DNA from: Mucilaginibacter sp.
GTDB taxonomy: Bacteria; Bacteroidota; Bacteroidia; Sphingobacteriales; Sphingobacteriaceae
DNA: 64,000 nucleotides
Assembly (NCBI GenBank): GCA_031292485.1
Contig: JARLHA010000059.1
Span: 62,001-126,000 of the forward strand
Direction: 5' to 3'
In this document: piece after piece, positions 8,634 to 16,324 of the stretch
How the letters are laid out: each line of letters opens with the position of its first letter
Position numbering within the stretch: position 1 is the stretch's first letter
Position numbers and translations under genes: made by a program
Notes under the pieces: generated by a model
Told to the model about the DNA's origin: nothing
The model's database searches: none
The model's input: the letters and a program-made list of their open reading frames with translations, nothing else

Positions 8634-9884
8634 TTATTCGTTCAATGCTTTTTCATAATGTTTTCCAGATTCGGACATGTTTGCCGAAACAAAGGGGATA
8701 TGTGTTCCTTTTAACAGGACGTTCCAATAGATCCACCGGAAGGCCAACTTACCCATATGGTTCATACGGCTTTCTTTAAGTAACCGTAAGGGCCCTATCC
8801 CGGGGAAAGGAAAACTGCCTTCAACCGGTTCGTGCGTATAATTAAAATCGATCAGCAGCGCTTTGTCATTACCTGTTTCGATAAAACAATTGGCGTGGCC
8901 GTCAAACTCTTCGGTAAGAGGCTCGCCCTTAATAAAGTGTAGAATATTATCCGTTAGTATCTCGGCTTCAAAGTGCGCAACAGAGCCCGCTTTAGAGGCC
9001 GGAATATCGCTGGCATCGCCCAAAACAAAAATATTAGGGTATGCCTTTGATTGCAGCGTTGCTTTATTGGTTGGCACATAGTTAAGGTCGTCGCCCATAC
9101 CAGACCGTTCCATTAAATCATCGCCTTTGTTGGTGGGTACGGTTACCAGAATATCAAAGGGGATGGCGCGACCGCCATAGTCAATGATCTCCTTTTTTTC
9201 ATTATCTACCTGTTCAATGGCAAAGTCGCCTTCTATCCTGATGTTTTTTTCATCCAGTAAATGCGTTAAAGCTTCAGTGGCTTTGGGCTTGGTAAAAGCG
9301 CCGCTTAACGGTGTAACATAAGTAATTTCCACTTTCTCGCGCATGTTTTTGTGCTTAAAAAAAGAATCGGCCAAAAAGGCAAATTCAAGCGGAGCGACAG
9401 GGCATTTAATAGGCATTTCAGTAATGTGTACCAACAGTTTGCCGCCGGCCCAATTGCGCAGCTTGTTTCGGAGGGCAAGCGCACCATCGAAAGTGTAGAA
9501 ATCAAAAACCGACTTTTGCCATTCTTCGCCCTTCATTCCCGGAGTTTCTTCGGGGGCTATTTTGGCGCCAGTAGCAATGATCAGCACATCGTAATTCAGT
9601 TGTTTGCCATCGGTTAATTGAACTTTATTTTCTTCGGGCACTATTTTGTCGATCTTGCTCTTAATAAGCGTTACATCTTTTGGGATAAACTCATCAACAG
9701 TTTTAATAATGTCGTCGGGCGTGTAAATGTCGAAAGGAAGAAACAGGAACCCTGGCTGATAATAATGTTTGTCCCGTTCATCAATAATACTGATGTTCCA
9801 ATCGGGAGTTTTAAGATGATGGTGCAAGTGATTTGCCATCATTGTTCCGGCGGTTCCTGCACCAAGTATTACAAGATTTTTCAT
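8634..9884 (-). CDS. sulfide:quinone oxidoreductase-like flavoprotein
   Basis: 416 residues from the ATG at 9884, which begins MKNLVILGAGTAGTMMANHL, the FAD-binding GxGxxG. A longer frame to 10028 adds a 48-residue tail with no family match and is rejected. Cys161 in PIKCPVAPLEF and Cys333 in HANCFIETG match the two redox cysteines of sulfide:quinone oxidoreductases; VLGDAS (288-292) is the second FAD contact. The protein should oxidise sulfide to sulfane sulfur and pass electrons to the quinone pool at the inner membrane. It leads a three-gene operon with the DsrC/TusE-like and DsrE-like carriers, which supports sulfide or persulfide detoxification. Confidence 0.87.
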   Translation of the reverse strand: MKNLVILGAGTAGTMMANHLHHHLKTPDWNISIIDERDKHYYQPGFLFLPFDIYTPDDIIKTVDEFIPKDVTLIKSKIDKIVPEENKVQLTDGKQLNYDVLIIATGAKIAPEETPGMKGEEWQKSVFDFYTFDGALALRNKLRNWAGGKLLVHITEMPIKCPVAPLEFAFLADSFFKHKNMREKVEITYVTPLSGAFTKPKATEALTHLLDEKNIRIEGDFAIEQVDNEKKEIIDYGGRAIPFDILVTVPTNKGDDLMERSGMGDDLNYVPTNKATLQSKAYPNIFVLGDASDIPASKAGSVAHFEAEILTDNILHFIKGEPLTEEFDGHANCFIETGNDKALLIDFNYTHEPVEGSFPFPGIGPLRLLKESRMNHMGKLAFRWIYWNVLLKGTHIPFVSANMSESGKHYEKALNE

Positions 9885-10112
9885 GTGTTTGTATTTGTAT
9901 GTAAAATTCGGCCGGAAAGGCGGGATTAATAATGACCTTGGTTGGGTTACAAAATGATTGTCGGCACAAAAAAAAATGATTGTTTGCAAAAGCATGAAAA
10001 AGCCGCTTTTATGTAACAATTGGTACAAAAAGACAGGCCGCTCGCCAGTATACTTAGCGCCTTATAGAAGCAATAATTTAAGATTTGATGCAAGAAATAA
10101 AACGAGATAATA

Positions 10113-10120
10113 TATATTTG
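10113..10120 (+). promoter_or_regulatory. -7 box of the tRNA-Pro promoter
   Basis: TATATTTG matches the Bacteroidota -7 consensus TAnnTTTG and lies 53 bp before the tRNA. A TTG at 10085-10087 is the nearest -33 candidate, with a rather long 25-bp spacer. Confidence 0.5.
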
Positions 10121-10173
10121 TTCCCCGCTTAACGAGTAACATTAATACGCGAAAGGGGAAACAACCAACAGTT

Positions 10174-10247
10174 CGGGATGTAGCGTAGCCCGGTATCGCG
10201 CCAGCATGGGGTGCTGGAGGTCGGAAGTTCGAATCTTCTCATCCCGA
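10174..10247 (+). tRNA. tRNA-Pro (anticodon GGG)
   Basis: A 74-nt cloverleaf: acceptor CGGGATG pairs with CATCCCG (10240-10246) followed by discriminator A. The anticodon stem CCAGC/GCTGG encloses the loop ATGGGGT, giving anticodon GGG (reads CCC and CCU). The T arm carries GTTCGAATC. The 3' CCA is not encoded and must be added enzymatically. It is transcribed alone, from a TATATTTG box to a strong terminator. Confidence 0.93.
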
Positions 10248-10255
10248 CTTAAAAA

Positions 10256-10291
10256 TAAAAAGCCTTCTGGTGAAAACCAAAAGGCTTTTTT
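10256..10291 (+). terminator. intrinsic terminator of tRNA-Pro
   Basis: The stem AAAAAGCCTT/AAGGCTTTTT, extended by TGGT/ACCA around a GAAA-type loop, ends in TTTTTTG. It begins 9 bp after the tRNA. Confidence 0.88.
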
Positions 10292-10334
10292 GTAGACAGG
10301 TACCGAATGCCTAAGACCCCGGGAGATTGCGCAA

Positions 10335-11468
10335 TCAGTATTGAACACACCTGAATCCGACGTGTTCAAGTCCGCTGTCTTCAGAACTTTTCATTCTTCT
10401 TGATACCCGGTAACCCGAACAATAACTTTCGTTGCATAAAAAGGAGCCGCCACGAATAACTCTTTTTTTGGTATAGGGTTCTGCCGGGTCATAACTTTTC
10501 AGTGGCCCCTGCGGGTTTTTTATTCCGCCCGCTCGGTTTATGGTTTGATAGTAAGTATTGTTGTAATAATCAGCGCACCATTCCCAAACATTGCCCGCCA
10601 TATCATAAAGCCCGAACCCGTTTGCCGGGAATGACGCCACAGGGGCCAGTCCATAAAATTTATCGCGCAGGGTGTTCTGATAGGGGAAATGCCCCTGCCA
10701 TGTATTTGCCTTTGGTTTGCCTTCATCCATAGCTTCATTACCCCAGGGATATATTTTATTTTGAAGGCCGCCCCGTGCGGCCCATTCCCATTCTGCTTCG
10801 GTGGGTAAACGCTTACCTGCCCACTTGCTGTAGGCCACCGCGTCAAACCACGAAACATGTACCACAGGGTAGTGCTCCTTACCTTTTATATTGCTGCCGG
10901 GCCCGTGCGGGTGCCTCCAATTTGCTCCTTTTTTCCATTGCCACCATTGCGTGTAATCGTTCAGGTCGACCGCGTGATTTGGCGGGTCAAACACGAGCGA
11001 TGCCGCTACCAGCAGACTATCATCCGGTTTGGCGGTGCCTGGGGGCAATTGTTTTTTTAATGCGTTCCAATCCGGCTTGCGCTCTGCCGTGGTAATATAG
11101 CCCGTTGCAAGTACAAATTTTGCAAATTCTGCATTCGTTACTTCTGTTGTATCCATCCAAAACCCATCAACCGTTACTTTATGCTTAGGATACTCATCAT
11201 CTGCGGCCTGGTTGTTATCGCCGCCCATCATAAATGTGCCGGTTTTTATCCAAACCATCCCATTGTGGGATGGTTTGGCCGCTATTGATGCTGCCGGATT
11301 TGAAAATCTGCTGCTGAGCGAGACAAAACGCGCAGGAATATTTGATTCGCAGCAAAGTGCCACTTTAGGTAATTTTAATGTCGATTGAATGGTGACTACC
11401 TGTGCCGTTTTTTGCTTACAGCCAAAATATAACAGTAACAAAAAAAAAGGAAATTTTATCAGCTTCAT
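10335..11468 (-). CDS. formylglycine-generating enzyme (sulfatase activator), lipoprotein
   Basis: 377 residues with a lipobox near residue 17 (LLLLYFGC) and a SUMF1/FGE domain. Family blocks are clear: GTFMMGG, FWMDTTEVTNAEFAKFV, PVVHVSWFDAVAYSKWAGKRLPTE and GLYDMAGNVWEWCADYY. The C-terminal GGSFLCNESYC segment holds Cys345 and Cys350, the C-x4-C pair that binds copper in true FGE. That pair separates it from FGE-fold proteins without activity. It would oxidise the CxPxR cysteine of type I sulfatases to formylglycine, and its lipid anchor suggests it acts in the periplasm. The gene begins 20 bp after a sulfatase gene with exactly such a cysteine. Confidence 0.92.
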   Translation of the reverse strand: MKLIKFPFFLLLLYFGCKQKTAQVVTIQSTLKLPKVALCCESNIPARFVSLSSRFSNPAASIAAKPSHNGMVWIKTGTFMMGGDNNQAADDEYPKHKVTVDGFWMDTTEVTNAEFAKFVLATGYITTAERKPDWNALKKQLPPGTAKPDDSLLVAASLVFDPPNHAVDLNDYTQWWQWKKGANWRHPHGPGSNIKGKEHYPVVHVSWFDAVAYSKWAGKRLPTEAEWEWAARGGLQNKIYPWGNEAMDEGKPKANTWQGHFPYQNTLRDKFYGLAPVASFPANGFGLYDMAGNVWEWCADYYNNTYYQTINRAGGIKNPQGPLKSYDPAEPYTKKRVIRGGSFLCNESYCSGYRVSRRMKSSEDSGLEHVGFRCVQY

Positions 11469-11488
11469 GATATCAAAAAAACAAAAGT

Positions 11489-13375
11489 TTAATTCACCTG
11501 CGAACTTGCGGGCTGTTCTTTTGGGAGGTGATGGATCCTGCCTTTAAGCACATCTTCCCAATCAATAAACGGGTAGATATGGTATTTTTTTGCCTGATCG
11601 TCATACAGCGCTTTCAGTTCATTTAGTTTTTCGGGGTATTTATCAGCTACATTGATTCTTTCGTTAAAATCTGTTTTCAGGTCATATAATTCCCAGACAT
11701 CAGTATCAAAGTTGTTTACAACCGGCCCGGCTACGGTGCCTGTTTTTGGCCTGGAGAGATCTATAACGTCCGGATGATGATATACTTCGGCCTTCCAGCC
11801 ATCTTTATAGACAGATCTTGAACCAAAAATGTAGTAATACTGAGTTTTATGTTTTGAGGGCGAATTCGCGTCTTTAAATGAATAAACCAGTGAAGTGCCT
11901 TGCAATGTATCCTGTTTTATGCCCCTGATGTATTCCGGCGGATTAATGCCGAGGTATTCTAATGTGGTCGGCAAAATATCAATCACATGCCCGTATTGTG
12001 TTCGAATACTGCCCGCATTTTTTATCCCTTTTGGATAATAAACAATTAAGGGGTTGCGGGTGCCGCCTTCGGAATTTGCATCCTCTTTCCAGTATTTAAA
12101 CGGGGTGTTGGCCGCCTGCGCCCATCCAAGCGGATAATTGGTTTGCTTTGCGTCGGGCGTACCTATTTCGCCTATCTTTTCAAGATTATGTTTTATGTTT
12201 TCCTCTTCGCTAACCGGATTTCGAAAGACTGACCTGTCTATATCCCCGTTGAATGTACCTTCTTTGCTGGCCCCATTGTCGCCAATAATTACATATACAA
12301 GTGTATTATCAAGCTGTTTGCTTGTTTTTAAATAAGTGATCAGGCGACCAACTTCATTGTCGGCGTAGGTTAGGTAACCAGCATAAACCTCCATAAACCG
12401 TGCATATAATTTCCTTTCATCTTCGGGAAGCGATTTCCAGGCTTTAATATCCGGGTTGCGTTCTGGCAAAACAGCATTGGCCGGAATAATACCCAGTTTT
12501 TTCTGATTGGCAAAAACCGTTTCGCGGAAAACATCCCAGCCGCCATCAAACTTGCCTTTATATTGGTCGCTCCATTCTTTGGCAACCTGGTGCGGGGCAT
12601 GTGTGGCACTCGGTGCATAATACAGAAAGAATGGTTTGTCAGGAGCCGCTTTATGCTGACGGGTAAGATAGAAAATTGCTTTGTCGGTAATTTGCGTGTT
12701 TAAATTGCGCCCGTCCGGCGTAACATGGGCATTGTCTTCCACCAGGTCAGGCTGGTATTGATCAGTTTGTGATCCCAGGAACCCAAAGAAATGGTCGAAT
12801 CCCTTACCCAATGGCCAGCGGTCAAACGGACCGGCGTCTGTGGCATCCTCATCAGGGGTTAGCCCATATTTTCCTACGGCAAAAGTATTATACCCATTCT
12901 CGCGCAAAATCTCGGCAATGGTGCCTTTGTCCGAGGGTATCCGCCCGTCATAGCCCGGAAAGCCTGCTGACAGGCTCGTGTGCGCAAACCCGCCCATGTG
13001 TACATAATGGTGATTCCTGCCGGTTAATAATGCTGCCCGTGTCGGGGCACAAATTGCGCAAGTATGAAAATTGGTATACTTCAGGCCAAGGCTAGCCAAT
13101 GTATCGAAATTCGGGGTGCGGATTACGCCGCCAAAAGTTGACGATGCGCCAAAACCCACATCATCAAGTATGATCAATAACACGTTGGGTGCGCCCTTGG
13201 GCGCTTTTATCGTGGCCGTCCAGGCCTCTTTTGAATCCGCCAGTGTTTTTCCGACAACACCCTGAAAGGGCTGCTGTTGTTGGGTGATATTTTGGGCCGA
13301 TGCAAAATTTAAAGCAAACAACCCGGCTAGTAGCAAGGTGAATTTGCCGGTTGTATTTTTTGATGGTGTTTTCAT
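11489..13375 (-). CDS. type I arylsulfatase (formylglycine-dependent)
   Basis: 628 residues with a signal peptide cleaved near residue 27 (FASAQ). The alkaline-phosphatase-fold sulfatase signature is intact: metal-binding LLIILDDVGFG (66-76) and the modification site C109-A-P-T-R113 followed by AALLTGR. The GKYGLTP and DNGASKEGTF segments supply further metal and sulfate ligands. Overall it resembles the PAS/AtsA-type arylsulfatases. It should hydrolyse sulfate esters in the periplasm after Cys109 becomes formylglycine. Its activator follows directly, and a fatty-acid hydroxylase and a SusCD pair lie upstream, so the sulfated substrate may be imported by that SusCD. Confidence 0.92.
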   Translation of the reverse strand: MKTPSKNTTGKFTLLLAGLFALNFASAQNITQQQQPFQGVVGKTLADSKEAWTATIKAPKGAPNVLLIILDDVGFGASSTFGGVIRTPNFDTLASLGLKYTNFHTCAICAPTRAALLTGRNHHYVHMGGFAHTSLSAGFPGYDGRIPSDKGTIAEILRENGYNTFAVGKYGLTPDEDATDAGPFDRWPLGKGFDHFFGFLGSQTDQYQPDLVEDNAHVTPDGRNLNTQITDKAIFYLTRQHKAAPDKPFFLYYAPSATHAPHQVAKEWSDQYKGKFDGGWDVFRETVFANQKKLGIIPANAVLPERNPDIKAWKSLPEDERKLYARFMEVYAGYLTYADNEVGRLITYLKTSKQLDNTLVYVIIGDNGASKEGTFNGDIDRSVFRNPVSEEENIKHNLEKIGEIGTPDAKQTNYPLGWAQAANTPFKYWKEDANSEGGTRNPLIVYYPKGIKNAGSIRTQYGHVIDILPTTLEYLGINPPEYIRGIKQDTLQGTSLVYSFKDANSPSKHKTQYYYIFGSRSVYKDGWKAEVYHHPDVIDLSRPKTGTVAGPVVNNFDTDVWELYDLKTDFNERINVADKYPEKLNELKALYDDQAKKYHIYPFIDWEDVLKGRIHHLPKEQPASSQVN

Positions 13376-13422
13376 TTTTTAAGGTTTAATAACCATGATT
13401 TAATTTGATTAAGCAGATAGGG

Positions 13423-14379
13423 TTATTGCGTTGCTTGCGCAAACGCAGTGTTGGAGTCATGACCATGACCATTCGCGTTGATGGATACTATCTGCGTATC
13501 CGCAGCGTCCAACTTAACCATTGGTCCATTGGGGGCTAATTCGCTACCTTCAACATTTGATTTAAATATCGGCCACAATAATTGCGCGTACCATGGGTCT
13601 GCTTCGTAGTGCGATATACCGTAGGTTTTGGGATATTGGCGGGAGATAAGGGCTGTGCCGAATATAATGTCCCATAAAAAAAACATGTTACCAAAATTGC
13701 CTTTATAATAGCCTACTCCATCGTCGGCTGTAGCAGCATGATGTGCATGGTGGGTTGCCGGTGTTGATATGGTGCGTTCAAGCACCCAGGCAAGTGGATG
13801 CAATACTTTATATTTATAAAACGGCTTATCCCATGGGATGCTGGAGTGTGCCAGCGTTGTAATAGTGCTTTTTATTCCCCTTACAACAATCGCCGGAATA
13901 CCCAATCCTAAATAAACCAATGCAAGGGTTAAATAGATCTGCGAGAAAAACAGCGTGTAGATGGCATTTTGCCTGCTGGCCATTGCCATGCCCATATAAG
14001 ATGCAGAGTGATGTGTACGGTGGAAGCGCCATAGCCATGGCACCTGGTGATGAAGCCTGTGATACCAGTATTGCGTAAGGTCATCCGCAATAGCAATAAT
14101 AATGCAGCCCCAAAAGAAGGGTACCCAGGCAAATACATTAGCTAAACCAGGGAGCAAAACGGGTAAAAAGTGAAGGGCGACGTATGCAAAAATCGGCCTT
14201 AATACCAGGATTGGCGCGGCAAAGCAGGTAACATCAACCCATCGTTCATTTTTCGGCCATTTTCTTTTATAGAGCCCGAATGAAAATTCAAGCACACCTA
14301 TAAAAAATATTAAAAATGGAAACCCAAAACTATCCAGGTTATCCACTAATTTTTTAACGAAATCAAATATTGCTTCCAT
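13423..14379 (-). CDS. fatty acid hydroxylase / sterol desaturase superfamily membrane enzyme
   Basis: 318 residues with four or more hydrophobic segments and the di-iron histidine cluster of PF04116-type enzymes: H107-R-L-H110-H111, H120-R-T-H123-H124, His178 and H210-H-A-H213-H214. It should hydroxylate or desaturate a lipid in the membrane with O2. The last 40 residues are a soluble tail ending in a His/Asp-rich NGHGHDSN stretch. It lies in a minus-strand run with a SusCD pair, two tiny membrane proteins, a sulfatase and an FGE. The substrate is unknown; a sterol, hopanoid or sphingolipid/sulfonolipid acyl chain are all possible. Confidence 0.85.
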   Translation of the reverse strand: MEAIFDFVKKLVDNLDSFGFPFLIFFIGVLEFSFGLYKRKWPKNERWVDVTCFAAPILVLRPIFAYVALHFLPVLLPGLANVFAWVPFFWGCIIIAIADDLTQYWYHRLHHQVPWLWRFHRTHHSASYMGMAMASRQNAIYTLFFSQIYLTLALVYLGLGIPAIVVRGIKSTITTLAHSSIPWDKPFYKYKVLHPLAWVLERTISTPATHHAHHAATADDGVGYYKGNFGNMFFLWDIIFGTALISRQYPKTYGISHYEADPWYAQLLWPIFKSNVEGSELAPNGPMVKLDAADTQIVSINANGHGHDSNTAFAQATQ

Positions 14380-14382
14380 TGT

Positions 14383-14565
14383 TTATTTGTTATTTGTTTT
14401 TTTTATTGATTTAATTTGTTCCTTTTGAACCGGGCTTTTTTCCCACGGACGCTGCCCCGTAAAATAAAAGGTTAAAAACATCAGCAGAATGGGAAGTATG
14501 TAAATGAATAGGCTTAACAGCACATTCTTTACGATACTCTGTTTAACTTCTTTTTCAATTTTCAT
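14383..14565 (-). CDS. 60-residue membrane protein, unknown
   Basis: I do not recognise a family. The protein has a charged N-terminus (MKIEKEVKQSIVKN), one strongly hydrophobic helix (about 16-38), and a lysine-rich C-terminus. Coupling supports a real gene: its ATG overlaps the stop codon of the upstream small ORF (ATGA, 14562-14565), and it ends 3 bp before the hydroxylase ATG. With its neighbour it may form a small membrane subunit pair serving the hydroxylase, which is an inference from context only. Confidence 0.6.
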   Translation of the reverse strand: MKIEKEVKQSIVKNVLLSLFIYILPILLMFLTFYFTGQRPWEKSPVQKEQIKSIKKTNNK

Positions 14566-14735
14566 GATGTGGTGCTTTTAGTGGGTTGTGTAATCTGTTG
14601 ATTCGCCTTGTCATGGTTGGCGAGTAATTTCCGGGTGAGCCACAGGCCCCCAAAAATGATGAGGAAGGGTACTACGGTGACAACGATGCCTACCAGTATT
14701 TTTTTCCCGATTAGTGTAACATCTGATAAAGTCAT
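14562..14735 (-). CDS. 57-residue membrane protein, unknown
   Basis: Translated by hand from the minus strand between susD and the 60-residue ORF. It starts with ATG at 14735 (MTLSDVTLIGKK), has one long hydrophobic helix (about 13-34), then a hydrophilic Thr/Gln-rich tail, and its TGA overlaps the next ATG by 4 bp. The coupling to the next small ORF and then to the hydroxylase gene suggests one transcript. No family is recognised. It is too short for most gene callers and may be missing from automatic annotation. Confidence 0.6.
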   Translation of the reverse strand: MTLSDVTLIGKKILVGIVVTVVPFLIIFGGLWLTRKLLANHDKANQQITQPTKSTTS

Positions 14736-14831
14736 ATAAATTTAGTTTTTGTTAGTTTCTGATTTATTTTGAATAGTTCATGACTGATAAGCTTTTTTGC
14801 TATGAGCCATGAACTATCAACCATTCGCTAA

Positions 14832-16313
14832 TTAGTATCCGGGGTTTTGTGTAAGCTTTGGATTGAGCTGAATTTCAACCTGCGGTATCGGGAACAAGGT
14901 GTTTTTGCTGCTTGCTGCTGCCTTTGCAGGGTATTTATGCAATGCGTCTACCAAATACGTACCGCCCCTCCTTACAAGGTCAAACCAACGCTGCCCCTCC
15001 TGTATAAATTCCTTTCGCCGTTCTAAAAAAACGGAATCCCTGAAATCAGCCTGATTTAAGCCGGGGGTAAGACCAGGCACATTGGCCCGGGAGCGAACCT
15101 GGTTAATGGCGTTATAGGCTTCAGGTGTAGGAGTTCCATTTATTTCATTTTGAACTTCTGCATACAACAGTAAAATTTCAGAATAGCGGATCACCGGATA
15201 ATTGATCCCGCTTTGTGCCTGGGTGGTTAACGGGTTTAAACTGTAATCAACAAATTTGTTAAAATAGGGTGCAGCTGACCCCTTGTAATATACAGTTTGA
15301 CCTGTTGCGGGATTATATTGTGAGCTATAAAAGGTTACAGCCCGGCGTGTATCGGCAGGGCTATACAATTTATAAAGGCTGCTATCTGCCGGAATATCAA
15401 TTGGCCAGATGCCTGGATTAAAGGAACCGAATTCCTCGCTTAAAAATTGTGTGCTGTTTACCGCGCCAAGATTTGTCTCGAACTGAACGGAAAAAATATG
15501 CTCAACACCATTTTTTGTTGCTTTTTGAAAGGCATCCCTGAAATTTGGGAAAAGGGCGTAACCATAACCTCCGTTAATCACATCATTTAATTGAGCCAGC
15601 GCATTGGGCCAGTTTTGCTGAGTCACATATACTTTTGCAAGTAATGCATGTGCAGCACCACTGGTTACCCTGCCTTTGTTGGCCCCTGTGTAGGTTTTCG
15701 GCAGATTCGTAGCATCTTGCAGATCGGCTATGATCTGGGCATAAACGGCACTTGCCGGCGTTCGGCCAACCAAAAGGTTACTTACATTAATGCTGGTGGG
15801 ATTATGCAATATCAAAGGAACATCGCCATATAGCCGTACCAGGTTAAAGTATAACAGCGCCCTGATAAACTTTGATTCCCTCACCAAGCGGGCACGCTGC
15901 GCTGTATCAAACTGAATGGTTGGAATATTGTCAATAGCAATATTCGCCCTGTTGATCCCGTAATAGTGCTGCTGCCATATTTTTTGTACGCGGCTGTTTG
16001 CGGCAACATAAGTTGCTGTTCCCAAAGCGCGGACATCTGGGTTAGTATTACTTGGGCTGTAGATCTGGTTATCACTGCCGTTTTCAACCAATAAATTGAG
16101 CTGGCGGCCGTATATTGGGAAATCGCCGGCAGGGTCGCTGTTTAATGTGCTGTAAACCGCATTTACTGCTGCATTCGCATCCGCGGCCGTTTGATAAAAT
16201 TGCGAAGATACAATAACCGAACTTGGGTCCTCGGTAAGCTTTTTGCACGAGTAAAGCGTACTAAAAAAGGCAATTATTAGTGTTATTGAAAGTATATTTT
16301 TCATAATTGTCAT
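14832..16313 (-). CDS. SusD/RagB family nutrient-binding lipoprotein
   Basis: 493 residues from ATG 16313, or 490 from ATG 16304 (MKNILSITLI), which gives the cleaner lipoprotein signal ending in TLYSC. The SusD fold is recognised from the TPR-like helices (RESKFIRALLYFNLVRLYGDVPL), the AKVYVTQQNW segment, and the C-terminal RRKEFIQEGQRWFDLVRRG and FPIPQVEIQLNPKLTQNPGY blocks. It forms the lid of the outer-membrane SusCD importer and binds the substrate. It starts 11-20 bp after susC. No glycoside hydrolase follows; the nearest catalytic genes are a hydroxylase and a sulfatase, so the ligand may be a sulfated compound. Confidence 0.95.
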   Translation of the reverse strand: MTIMKNILSITLIIAFFSTLYSCKKLTEDPSSVIVSSQFYQTAADANAAVNAVYSTLNSDPAGDFPIYGRQLNLLVENGSDNQIYSPSNTNPDVRALGTATYVAANSRVQKIWQQHYYGINRANIAIDNIPTIQFDTAQRARLVRESKFIRALLYFNLVRLYGDVPLILHNPTSINVSNLLVGRTPASAVYAQIIADLQDATNLPKTYTGANKGRVTSGAAHALLAKVYVTQQNWPNALAQLNDVINGGYGYALFPNFRDAFQKATKNGVEHIFSVQFETNLGAVNSTQFLSEEFGSFNPGIWPIDIPADSSLYKLYSPADTRRAVTFYSSQYNPATGQTVYYKGSAAPYFNKFVDYSLNPLTTQAQSGINYPVIRYSEILLLYAEVQNEINGTPTPEAYNAINQVRSRANVPGLTPGLNQADFRDSVFLERRKEFIQEGQRWFDLVRRGGTYLVDALHKYPAKAAASSKNTLFPIPQVEIQLNPKLTQNPGY

Positions 16314-16324
16314 TATTAATCTTA

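Noticed and set aside
9885-10028. 48-residue N-terminal extension of the sulfide:quinone oxidoreductase
   Set aside because: The FAD motif begins right after the ATG at 9884, and the extension shows no domain or signal.
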